From NCBI GenBank assembly GCA_900155495.1, contig FTLJ01001453.1, forward strand, positions 1 through 27,429: a DNA stretch of 27,429 bases. Reading direction: 5' to 3'. Positions 19,015 to 27,429 of this stretch are shown here, one piece after another. Below the pieces are notes generated by a model. That model saw only the letters and a program-made list of their open reading frames with translations. It did not search any database and was not told where the DNA came from. Source of the DNA: Porogramme epimiltina (lineage: Eukaryota > Basidiomycota > Agaricomycetes > Polyporales > Polyporaceae). The stretch's first letter is position 1. Each line of letters begins with the position of its first letter. The position numbers and the translations under genes are program-made.

Positions 19015-19982
19015 ATGCCCAAGCGTATTCTTTTTGTCTTCACCTCCGCCAACAAAACCCTTGTCGGCACCCAGACGGTGCGCATCCCGCCCTCGCCCCA
19101 CCGCCCTCCTCCTGCCGTGCTCACCTTTCCTCTTCTCTCCACCAGGGCTGGTACTTGCCCGAGGCGTCCCACCCGTACTACTGTATGCGTCGTCGTTCTC
19201 CCCGTCCTCGAATGCTTTCTGACACGATGCGTCTTGCTAGTCCTCAAGGACAAGTACGACATCGACTTCGCCTCCCCCAAGGGTCCCAACCCCGAGGTCG
19301 ACGAATCGAGCGTCAAGGGATTCCCGGCCGACAAGGGTTTCCTCGAGGACCCGGTCGTGATTGAGAAGCTCGCGAAGGCTAAGAAGCTCTCCGAGGTCAA
19401 CGTCGCCGACTACGACGCCATCTTCTATGCCGGCGGGCAGGGCCCGGTGCTCGACCTTGCGACCGACCCTGTGAATGCGAAGCTGGCTTCTGACGTGAGT
19501 CACCGGTTAGACCAAAGGTGTCATGAGGATACTCACCGTATGCTGCAGTTTTACCGCGCCGGTAAGCCTACGGCTGCTGTGTGCCACGGCCCTGCCGCCC
19601 TCCAGCTCGCTACGGACGCGAACGGCGACAATCTATTCAAGGGCAAGCACGCCACGAGCCTCACCAACGAAGAGGAGGTGGCCATCGACGGCGTCAAGGT
19701 ATGTGACGGTATTGGTGCTTGTCTGGTACCGTGGCCTGACCGGCGCGTGTGCACCAGAACATTCCGTTCCTCGTTGAGGACCGCCTGAAGGAGCTTGGGG
19801 CAACGTTTGAGCAGGCTGACGCTCCGTTCGGAGTAAGTTACTTCGTCTTATATACCAGATGGCGGAGACTGAAGTACATATTCAAGGTCAAGGTTGTGGT
19901 CGACGGTATCTTGATTACCGGACAGAACCCAGCTTCGGCCAAGGGCGTTGGCGAGGAGTTGGACAAGATGCTTTCTGCTTGA
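19015..19982 (+). CDS. DJ-1/PfpI family protein, Hsp31-like (possible glyoxalase III), copy a
   Basis: Members of this class convert methylglyoxal to lactate without glutathione and are linked to stress resistance in the cytosol. Exons: 19015-19077, 19146-19182, 19241-19494, 19549-19698, 19758-19832 and 19887-19982, 224 residues, phases closing. Seen motifs: RILFVFTSA at the first strand; the Glu of GWYLPEASHPYY near residue 27; DFASPKGPNPEVD; DYDAIFYAGGQGPVLDL; and AVCHGPAAL with the nucleophile Cys near 130 and adjacent His. Together these give the Cys-His-Glu triad. The length is typical of single-domain Hsp31 relatives. A copy with the same intron positions follows at 21060. Enzyme activity is inferred from the family. 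Confidence 0.92.
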
Positions 19983-20971
19983 GCTTGAATGATAGCTATG
20001 ACCTTGTTATTGGAGCGTGCCGAACTTGTAATCAGGAAATGCTTGTACTCAGGAAGTGAAATGAATGCGTCTGTTTGCACATCTTATACGTAGTCTGAGT
20101 GCGCTGATGAAATTGAATCTTAGCTCGCCAGTTGTGCAACTCAAACCTGCACATGCAGCCTTATATAAATATAACAATAGCTGTTCAAAACAGATATGCT
20201 TACTGTGGCTATACGTGGAGCATACACATCTAAAATTGCGGGACATGTATGCGGTTATCGGCTGGTATAATACCGGCGTCGTCGCGTTGGCACAAACCGC
20301 AGTTACCCGTATGAGAGGTAACTACTTCTCGCAGAGAGTAGGTCACTACAGCATAGAATACGAGAGAGATATAAGCTCGGCGTGGAAGAAATCTCAATCG
20401 TCATAGCATAAGGGGTACATACCTTCAACTCGGTGTTCTAGTTGCAGCTAACGGGTTGCTGGCAACATGTCCGCGGGCGCTCGGACCATTGACAGTGGCT
20501 CGTCAAAATCAAACCATTACGTGATGTCCAAATCTGGCTCTCCGGTCGGATACGCTTTCTCACCTCCCCATTCATTCAAACCATTCTGTCATGTCTTATA
20601 GGTCCTCGCCGAAGCCTGTTTATGGCTTACTCAGTATGGGACTCTTACATTGCTGAGCATATTCCTGCGCACTAAGCGGCCCGTTCTACGTGTGGTCGCA
20701 AGTCGAGGCTCTGAGGCTGGTCGAGCATTTCTCCGGTATCGATAGATCTTCCCAGATCTCCCAATGAAGTGCTCCTTGCGGCCGGCCACGGCACACGGGT
20801 ACCACCTAGCCGGCTCAAGGAAATACCACGTCCAAAGAATTCAAACCCCCCAGTCTCGTCCCCCCACGAATAGATTACTAAGACGTAGACCCCAGCTTTC
20901 TCCAGCTTAGTAAACGCTCGAGCCTTGTGGATGCCATATCGTCACACGCATCGTCACTGAGAGGGTGCGAA
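19983..20971. other. intergenic between the two DJ-1 genes
   Basis: Almost 1 kb of moderately AT-rich DNA without a supported gene. A 113-codon plus-strand open frame at 20065-20406 starts just after the DJ-1a stop, shows no domain and has no typical Kozak or intron context. Confidence 0.5.
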
Positions 20972-20977
20972 TATAAA
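20972..20977 (+). promoter_or_regulatory. TATA box of DJ-1b
   Basis: TATAAA, 88 bp before the ATG at 21060. The in-frame sequence upstream of that ATG is leader, not coding. Confidence 0.6.
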
Positions 20978-21059
20978 GGTTCGACCAACGTTGTGCACTA
21001 TCCACGTCAATCAATCCTCCACGCCTCTCCATCCGACTAGTAGTAACCTTCGTACCGCA

Positions 21060-22053
21060 ATGCCGAAGCGCATCCTCTTCGTCTTCACGTCTGCGGACAA
21101 GACCCTTACTGGAAAGCAGACTGTAAGAACACCGGCTATGACGTCTACGCCGCACTCGCTTATGTCCACTCCTGCAGGGCTGGTTCCTCCCCGAGGCCTC
21201 GCACCCATACTACAGTACGCCCGTCACGCCCACCCGCGCCACCTACGCAGACATCCACTGACGCGCCCTCCCAGTCCTCGCGCCCAAGTACGATATAGAC
21301 TTCGCCGCGCCCAAGGGCGCGAACCCGCCCGTGGACGAGGGCTCCCTCGTCTCCTTCGCCGCCGACAAGGGCTTCCTCGACGACCCCGTCGTGCAGCAGA
21401 AGCTCGCCGCCGCGAAGCCGCTCTCCGAGGTCAGCGCTGCAGACTACGACGCGATCTTCTACCCCGGCGGGCACGGGCCCGTGCTCGACCTCGCGAGCGA
21501 CCCGGTGAACGCGAAGCTCGCTTCGGAGGTGAGTTTCTTTTGAATATGGCGGCGAAAGCGGGGTGTTGGGTGGGGGACGGGAAGGGCTCCAATCCCGGTG
21601 GCTAAACGTACGTGCTACAGTTCTTCCGCGCCGGCAAGGTCACCTCCGCCGTGTGCCACGGCCCCGCGGCAATCGTCGGCGCGACCGATGCAGACGGGAA
21701 CCCGATCGTCAAGGGAAAGCGTGTGGTGTGCTTCACGGACGCCGAGGAGGAGGCTGTCAAGAAGGTCGAGGTACGCGACGACTTGTGTTATTTGCCCTGA
21801 GTGTGCATTGATTTTCATGCGCCATACAGGAAATTCCCTTCCTTGTCGAGACTCGCCTGAAGGAGCTCGGTGCTACCTTTGAACACGCCGGCTTGTGGGA
21901 GGTGAGCAGATTGGCACTAAATCCGAAAGACGCGACACTCACACACGTCGAATTCAGCCCAAGGTCGTCGTTGATGGCATCCTCATCACCGGCCAGAATC
22001 CCGCGTCGTCGAAAGGTGTCGCCGAAGCCATCGATGCAGCACTCTCTGCGTAA
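21060..22053 (+). CDS. DJ-1/PfpI family protein, Hsp31-like (possible glyoxalase III), copy b
   Basis: Paralogue of DJ-1a with all five introns at the same positions and phases. Exons: 21060-21122, 21178-21214, 21275-21528, 21621-21770, 21830-21901 and 21958-22053, 223 residues. Exon lengths equal those of copy a except exon five, which is one codon shorter. Seen motifs: RILFVFTSA; GWFLPEASHPYY with the catalytic Glu; DFAAPKGANPPVD; DYDAIFYPGGHGPVLDL, with His where copy a has Gln; and AVCHGPAAI with the nucleophile Cys. It ends 184 bp from the stop of the convergent U1A-type gene. Codon third positions are more GC-rich than in copy a, so the two copies have drifted apart in composition. A glyoxalase role is inferred from the family. 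Confidence 0.92.
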
Positions 22054-22237
22054 GGGTGTTGTGACAATTGAGACTAGCAGTGTAAATGATACCATGTACT
22101 TTCAATCCATTAACGATCTCTAAGTGAGAACGCGATCGTGTGGAGTGTGCAAGTCATTGATGCTATGAGAACCTCGCCGACGTTATATCTGGGAACGAAA
22201 ATGCTGAGATACGAACTACATAATATGGTGTACAATG

Positions 22238-23254
22238 CTAGATATACGAAACCGACATCACCCATCCTTTTTTCAGTGTGAAGCCATCCAAGGCTTCTTT
22301 TGCAACAGACGCAAGGTCCGGCGAATCGAACATAACATACGCTATCTTCACTTTCTGCCCCTGCGCGTTTGGTGTTGGCGATGGCACCACGGACACAGAA
22401 TGGAAGCCTTGGTACCTGGCTCGATATGTCAGTACGGATGACCGAATGCCGTGACCATTTTTACGCACTGTTGGAAGAGGACGGACAATACGTCGTCTGT
22501 GACCTCTTGTGGCAGATTGAGGCACATTAACCTCGCCGACAACTGCTGGGTTGCCGCAGGTATTTGGCCTGCACCGGACGGAATAGGGCGTCGTGTGAGC
22601 GGCGACACGCGAGCGATTTAGACATGACAAGACACGCTGCGCACCGTTTGCGGCCTGCCCCTTCCCGCTCGTCTGCTGCTGCTCGTCGTCGTCCTCGATC
22701 TCCATCTCCTCGTCATCCGAGTCGTCGGCGTCCCGCGCGGTGCGTTCCCGCTTCACGTCCCGCGCGTCCTCATCCATGCGCTCGTCGCCGCGCGGCCGCT
22801 TCTCGCCCGCGCCGTTCGCGAGGAGGCGGGCGCCGTTGGGCGCGTTCTTGACGTGCACGGACGTCGGGGGCACGAAGTCCGGGTCCTCGTGGCGGAGGGT
22901 CGCGTAGGACTTGGACTTGGCGTACTCGATGTGCTGCAAGCGTCCGCGAAGGGGGGGAGGGCTCGAGATCAAACGCGTTCTCCAGACAGGGCGAGGTTGA
23001 GATGGACGGCGCACCATTGGCTTATCGTAGAAGACCATACCTTCGCAGCCGCGCATCGCGGCGGTCGCGCCTGCGAGGTCGGTGAAGACGATGAAGGCCT
23101 GGCCTTTCATCTTGGGCCCTTTGAGGGCGACGACATCGAGGATGCGGCCGTAGGTGGTGAAGAGGGCGAAGAGCTGCGTGCGGAGCTCGTCCTTCTTGAC
23201 CTTGTCGTTGAGGTTGTTGACGTAGAGGGTCGTGTTGGGCTGCGTGGACGTCAT
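22238..23254 (-). CDS. U1A/U2B''-type spliceosomal RNA-binding protein
   Basis: Two-RRM nuclear snRNP protein that binds a U1 or U2 snRNA hairpin loop. Exons on the minus strand: 23254-23015, 22933-22636, 22568-22469 and 22415-22238, 271 residues, phases closing. RRM1 has RNP2 LYVNNL (residues 10-15) and RNP1 KGQAFIVF (50-57), then the family-specific IEYAKSKS strand, slightly changed from the usual QYAKSKSD. The linker is long, basic then acidic (ARDVKRERTARD, EEMEIEDDDE). RRM2 (from about residue 190) has LMCLNLPQEVTDDVLSVLFQQ and VAKEALDGF, as in U1A/U2B''. Fungi usually keep one gene for both roles, so U1 and U2 function cannot be told apart. It diverges from the ceramide synthase gene, with 532 bp between the start codons. 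Confidence 0.94.
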   Translation of the reverse strand: MTSTQPNTTLYVNNLNDKVKKDELRTQLFALFTTYGRILDVVALKGPKMKGQAFIVFTDLAGATAAMRGCEGMVFYDKPMVRRPSQPRPVWRTRLISSPPPLRGRLQHIEYAKSKSYATLRHEDPDFVPPTSVHVKNAPNGARLLANGAGEKRPRGDERMDEDARDVKRERTARDADDSDDEEMEIEDDDEQQQTSGKGQAANGAQRVLSCLNRSRVAAHTTPYSVRCRPNTCGNPAVVGEVNVPQSATRGHRRRIVRPLPTVRKNGHGIRSSVLTYRARYQGFHSVSVVPSPTPNAQGQKVKIAYVMFDSPDLASVAKEALDGFTLKKGWVMSVSYI

Positions 23255-23786
23255 GGCGGCGGCGGCGGGGGAAGGCGGGGGACAAGGCGAGGGAGGGACT
23301 GGACGCGCGTGGGCGTCTGCGCGAGGCCGAAGGCTGGAGGTGAGCAGGCGTTGTGTATGGGCCCGGGCGTCTGACGGGTGAACGTGTTGGCAGGATCAGA
23401 CCGAGCGAGACGCCCATAGCACGTTCGCGCCTCTGTCCAGTGGCCAGCGCTGCAAAAAGGCCAGCGTGTTGCTCAAAGTGCCTTCCCCCCAGGCACGTCC
23501 CACCCCGCCCTCTCCTCCACTCGTCCAGGACGGCCTCCCCTGCTCCGAGGCCTGCACGCTCTGCACGCCGCCCCGGGCTCCCACTCGTCAAATTCGCGTG
23601 CGCACCCCGCGCCCACCGTCGTTCATTCCGACTATCCGACCCCGGAACGTCCACACGTCGCCCGGGCTCTGACACCACATCTCTGACAACTCTTCCCACC
23701 GCGCGAGCTCCCTCTCCGTCGCCCCTCCCCGCCCGCACGTCTATGACCAGCTGCTGACCGGCCGGCACCCCACACACTCCCTCATC
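23255..23786. other. divergent promoter region of the U1A-type and ceramide synthase genes
   Basis: GC-rich with long pyrimidine stretches on the plus strand and no TATA box, as expected for two housekeeping promoters. Open frames here are composition-driven. Confidence 0.6.
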
Positions 23787-25218
23787 ATGAACACGGCTCA
23801 GGCCCCTGCATGGCTGCCCCCGCAGCTCGTGCCCTTCTTTACCCTCTCATACCCCACCGCGCCCCCCGCTGTCCCCGACTCCTTCCCTGACGCGAACTAC
23901 TATGGCACCGGCCTCCTCGACGGATGCCTCGTGATTACTGCCATCGCCGTCATGGCCGTCCTCCGCGACGCAACGCGCCTCGTCGTCTGCGAGCCCTTCG
24001 CGCGCTGGAAGCTCGCGCGGGACCTCCGCAACGAGAAGCGCCGCGCGCTCGCAAAGGCCAACGGCAGCGCGAACGGCACCACCAAGGCGCACGCGAACGG
24101 GAACGGCACCGCGAACGGGCACGCGAAGGCGTCGCCCGACGTGTTCACCCCCGCGGAGCGCAGGAAAATGCACCGGAGCGTCATCCGCTTCGCCGAGCAA
24201 GGCTGGTCCGTCGTTTACTATACCCTCCAGTGGGGCTTTGGTCTGGTGCGTTCCTTATCTCCGTCTCCGTCCTCCGCTCCTTGGACCGTTGGCTCCGCGC
24301 GGGTCCGCACCCCCGCGGAAACTCTACCATTATGAAAAACCACGAGACTAACGCCACCTGCGCGCCTCGCCCGGCCGCTTTTTGCGTTTTACAGTACGTG
24401 CACTCACAGCTGCCCACTACGGTCTTCCATCCTATCAATGTATGGGCTGGTTACCCCCACGTCCCGCTTGCGGGGCCCGTCAAATTCTATTACTTGCTCC
24501 AGATCGCATTTTACCTGCATCAGATCCTGGTTATCAACGCCGAGGCCCGTCGGAAGGACCACTGGCAGATGCTCAGCCACCATCTAATCACCGTACCCCT
24601 CATGGTCGCCAGCTACTTTTATAACTACACCCGCGTCGGCTGTCTTATCATGGTCCTCATGGACTGCAGTGACATCTTCTTGCCGGTGCGTGGCCTTCTC
24701 AGGAGTGATGTATCATCGGACGCTGAAGTTGGTTCTTGTGCAGCTGGCGAAGATGCTCCGCTACCTAGGCATGACGACGCTTTGCGACTTGACATTTGTA
24801 GTGTTCATGTTCTCATGGCTCGTCACGCGCCATATCCTCTTCATTCCGGTCATCATGGTCACCTACAGGGTCTATTACATTGTCCCCCGCGTATGGGACC
24901 CCTCACTGGGTCATTATATGACCAAGGAGGTTTATGTCTTTTTCTTCACGATGCTCTGTGCGCTGCAGGTACGTAACCCGCCCGTGCTCCTTCCTTGAAC
25001 CCCATCTTGACGCGCGGTTCCGCAATAATCAGGTTCTGCAACTGATCTGGTTCTGGATGGTTTGTCGGGTGGCCTACCGCGTGGTAACCGGCAAGGGTGC
25101 GGAAGACACCCGTAGTGACGACGAAGAGTAAGTCACACCACTTTTCCTCATCGTCTCAGGACCACAACCGCTTACTCGCATCCTCAGCGACGATGACGAC
25201 GACAAAAAGAACGACTAA
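23787..25218 (+). CDS. ceramide synthase, Lag1 family (TLC domain)
   Basis: ER membrane N-acyltransferase that joins fatty acyl-CoA to a sphingoid base to make (dihydro)ceramide. Exons: 23787-24245, 24395-24685, 24744-24968, 25033-25127 and 25188-25218, 366 residues, phases closing. Several membrane helices are visible. The Lag1 motif spans residues about 210-257, with the catalytic pair His215-His216 (LSHHLITVP) and Asp243/Asp246 (VLMDCSDIFLP, then LAKMLRYLG). No homeobox-like domain is present, as usual in fungi. The N-terminal cytosolic part carries an Asn/Gly/Ala-rich insert (residues about 90-112). The last 31-nt exon adds an Asp run and the tail KKND, a KKxx ER-retrieval signal. If the last intron is retained, translation stops at 25131 after DDEE and the signal is lost. 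Confidence 0.94.
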
Positions 25219-26016
25219 CCTGTCTCCCCCGTCTGTAGAGGGCACGATAGATTTTACTTACCCTAATGCCTTAGTCGCGGATCCCTCTGCAAAATGCATA
25301 CCCGATTCCGGATACTGGCATGTGGACATGTACTACTGTGCGAGTATAATGGAGTCCGTGGCTGCAAGCCTCTGTTCGTGGCCCTCAGCTGGAAGTGCTA
25401 ACCGCACCCCGCAGGCGACGCCTGTCCCGTCTGGAAATGGCGTCCCCGTATCGGTCTGTGTATCTGCCTTGAGGCCCATGATACATACCCTTCGTCTGCG
25501 AGACCGCGCACTGCGACCCTGCTGTGCAGGGCTTCTGCGCGACGGCGGACCGGTACGGGAAACACAGTGGCCGTGCGCAGCAGCAGGCAAAAATACGGGT
25601 GAGTCGACGTCGGACGATCGCCGATCCCCAGCGTGTTCAGTCACCCCAGGCTATCGGCCCCAGCGCAACATACGGCCAGCCGCCCTCGGGCGCAGTCCGG
25701 GTGTGAGCGGCGAGACCGCGCCTCTGGGCCCGGCGCTGCGGGAGTAACGGGGTCTCAGATAGACACCGGTGCGCATGCGGCGAACTTAGTCACCTTCCAT
25801 ATTGGGGCCCATGAGTGAGCGCAGGAGGGTGCCGGGGACTCTAGAGACCGCGGCCGCGGTCACTGTGCCCGCGGTCCGTCTACTTAGGTCTCCGTTGAGG
25901 GCGCAGCCAACAAAGCATATCCTTCAAAACTGTAGCCCGCCCTCGCGGAGATCGCTCGTTGCGCCTATAGCGAACCCGAAGAGTCAATCTTGATCAGCAC
26001 TATTCCTACGTTCTCC
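25219..26016. other. intergenic between ceramide synthase and the Snf7-like gene
   Basis: No supported gene. A plus-strand open frame at 25097-25747 overlaps the ceramide synthase end and lacks domain features. A perfect 16-bp palindrome, GACCGCGGCCGCGGTC, lies at 25846-25861. Confidence 0.5.
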
Positions 26017-26668
26017 ATGAACACCATTCTCAACTACCTATGGGGGCGACGCAACCCACAACCCACAGCGCGCGATCCCGTGGCCACCCTCCGAGAGTAT
26101 CTCCAGCGCTATGACAGCAAGCTCGCCTATCTTCAAGCCAAGATCGACGAGCAGGCCGCGACCGTCGCCGCAGCGCAGGCCCTCGACAACGACCGCGGTG
26201 CGGATTCCTCCCTTCCCCCAAATTCACGCTTTCCTTGTCTAACACCTCGATCCACCCCCGGTGCAGCGTAGATGCTCGAGCAGCCTTGTGCAGGAAATGC
26301 GCGCTTGAGGACGAGCTCGCGCGCGTGCAGCGGACGCGTGGGCAGCTTCGCGCGCGGATCGCGGAACTTGAGCGCGGGGACCATAAGGAGGCGCGGGCGG
26401 CGCAGGAAGCCGCCTCCTCCCCGTTCTACGACGAGGCGGACGGCGAGGACGTGGTTTCCGACTACGGGCGGGATCTGCCGCTCGCAGACGGGCCCGATTT
26501 GGAGGTGCGCGCTTTGTTGGGTGTTGCTGGGCGGAAGGACTTACGAGATGCTCACCCAACCTCTCCCTCATGTAGGTGGACGACGTGTTCAAGGCTTATT
26601 TCACGTGCACGGACGAAGACGAGCGCAGGATTCTCGAGCCCGCGGAGATGTGCGGCGGCTCGCGCTGA
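26017..26668 (+). CDS. divergent ESCRT-III (Snf7/CHMP4-like) protein, short form
   Basis: Snf7 proteins polymerise on endosomal and other membranes to drive scission away from the cytosol. Proposed exons: 26017-26197, 26272-26504 and 26576-26668, 169 residues, phases closing. The first 100 residues follow the Snf7 core pattern: WGRRNPQPTARDPVATLREYL, then a long amphipathic helix KLAYLQAKIDEQ, then ARAALCRKCALEDELARVQ and TRGQLRARIAELE. The family's basic RRKK in helix 2 is CRKC here. After the second helix, the conserved SAN..AE...M region is missing and is replaced by an acidic stretch (DEADGEDVVSDYG). No C-terminal MIM motif is visible. The 3' end is uncertain: a very short second intron inside 26652-26688 would give a different tail. 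It could be a functional specialised paralogue, a decaying duplicate, or an unrelated coiled coil. Confidence 0.55.
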
Positions 26669-27429
26669 TTTGCCGCACACGCGTAGATCGCGGATGGGGA
26701 CGAGGGTGGGCCCAGACGACCGCGCGCGCGGCGTGTACGTAGCGCGCGACGATATACATACGAGCTTCTTACGTGCAGTCGTCCGCCAGCTCGAGGACTG
26801 TGCATGCGCTACCAACGTTCGCGAAGCCACCCCAGAAGAATCGGGGAAGAACAAATGACCAAGAAGCCCAGCGCGAACAGAAAGGGCAATTCCACTTGCG
26901 TCGCGACGGGGCACGCTGCGCGCGGGGATACGAGTGAACGAGATGGATCGATGGGATGGGGGTTGGGTGGGTGCGGAGGGCCTGACTAGAAGCCCCCCTT
27001 CCGTTTATGTACGTACATATGTACAGCGGGCGGGCGCGCACACGGCGGCCGGTGCGGCCCGCTTGTAAGCAAATTAGCGTGCTTGTATATAGAGCTCAAT
27101 GCGTGAAAACATGATGCATGCGTCGTCGATGGAGGACCCGGACAGCAGAATTCCGTAAAGTGGATGAGGGGGACGGGGAGTGGGGGAAGAATGTATCGTA
27201 TGTGTGGCGAAGGCGAAGGCGACGGGATGTGCGGGGGGGCAAACGTGCGGGTATGGATGTGGGGACGATGGGGGATGGGGGTGGAGATTGGGACGGGACG
27301 GGGCGGGGCGGGGCGGGGGGCGGGGGTGGAGGGACATGAGGGAGGGGCGGATGGGAGAACGGCAGGAATTTGAGGAATAATTAGCAGAGGGGACGGTAGG
27401 TCGTTCAGCGACTTTGTGACGAGGGGGAA
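26669..27429. other. gene-poor G-rich right end
   Basis: No gene supported. All open frames are Gly/Arg-rich products of skewed base composition. It contains the short palindrome-rich stretch around 27006-27022 and a G-quadruplex motif at 27300-27326. Confidence 0.5.
27300..27326 (+). other. G-quadruplex motif
   Basis: Five runs of at least four G separated by single C bases. This is the tightest kind of quadruplex motif, with one-base loops, set in about 200 bp of strong G skew on the plus strand. Confidence 0.7.

Noticed and set aside
23022..23777. 251-codon minus-strand frame upstream of the U1A-type start
   Set aside because: Arg/Pro/Gly-rich out-of-frame reading of the RRM exon and its leader. 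The RRM frame is the real one.
25097..25747. 216-codon plus-strand open frame after the ceramide synthase
   Set aside because: It starts inside the last coding exons in another frame, has no domain, and has no splice or promoter support.

Overview
The window looks like nuclear DNA of a filamentous basidiomycete, probably an Agaricomycete of polypore type. It is GC-rich, its genes are split by many 50-85 nt GT-AG introns with CTRAY-like branch sites, and its proteins are typically fungal. No bacterial operon, plasmid, phage or intact transposon was seen. All gene models come from splicing by eye, checked by reading phase and by conserved motifs. No database search was possible.

Layout, left to right: (1) 162-3708, minus: a GH2 beta-mannosidase split into about 20 exons, with its last exon beyond the left edge. 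(2) 4431-6238, minus: an MFS permease of the anion:cation symporter (Dal5/Tna1-like) family, called MFS1 here. (3) 6897-8649, plus: an AlaX/AARSD1-type alanyl-tRNA editing protein. (4) 8810-9837, minus: a C3HC4 RING protein with an acidic hexapeptide repeat. (5) 10309-12188 and 13297-15157, plus: two tandem MFS permeases, MFS2 and MFS3. They share promoter sequence, a 20-nt and a 13-nt microexon, and introns that MFS1 lacks. A perfect 5 x 22 bp repeat sits on the MFS3 stop codon. (6) 15448-15543, minus: an intron-containing tRNA-Cys(GCA). (7) 15544-16938: a poorly coding stretch. (8) 16939-18196, plus: a secreted proline-rich protein with eleven unbroken octad repeats. (9) 19015-19982 and 21060-22053, plus: two tandem DJ-1/PfpI (Hsp31-like) proteins with identical intron positions. 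(10) 22238-23254, minus: a U1A/U2B''-type spliceosomal RRM protein. (11) 23787-25218, plus: a ceramide synthase whose last mini-exon encodes a KKxx ER-retrieval tail. (12) 26017-26668, plus: a short, divergent ESCRT-III (Snf7/CHMP4-like) protein. The right end is G-rich and shows no gene.

The genes do not form one pathway. Most are housekeeping: glycan turnover, tRNA proofreading, splicing, sphingolipid synthesis and possibly membrane remodelling. Two families have expanded locally. The permease trio suggests an old inverted or dispersed copy (MFS1) and a younger tandem duplication (MFS2/MFS3). The DJ-1 pair is a second tandem duplication. The most unusual features are microexons (13, 15, 20 and 25 nt), GC-AG introns at catalytic or duplicated sites, the repeat that captured a stop codon, the octad-repeat secreted protein, and the ESCRT-III relative that has lost most of the family's basic patch and its usual C-terminal region.
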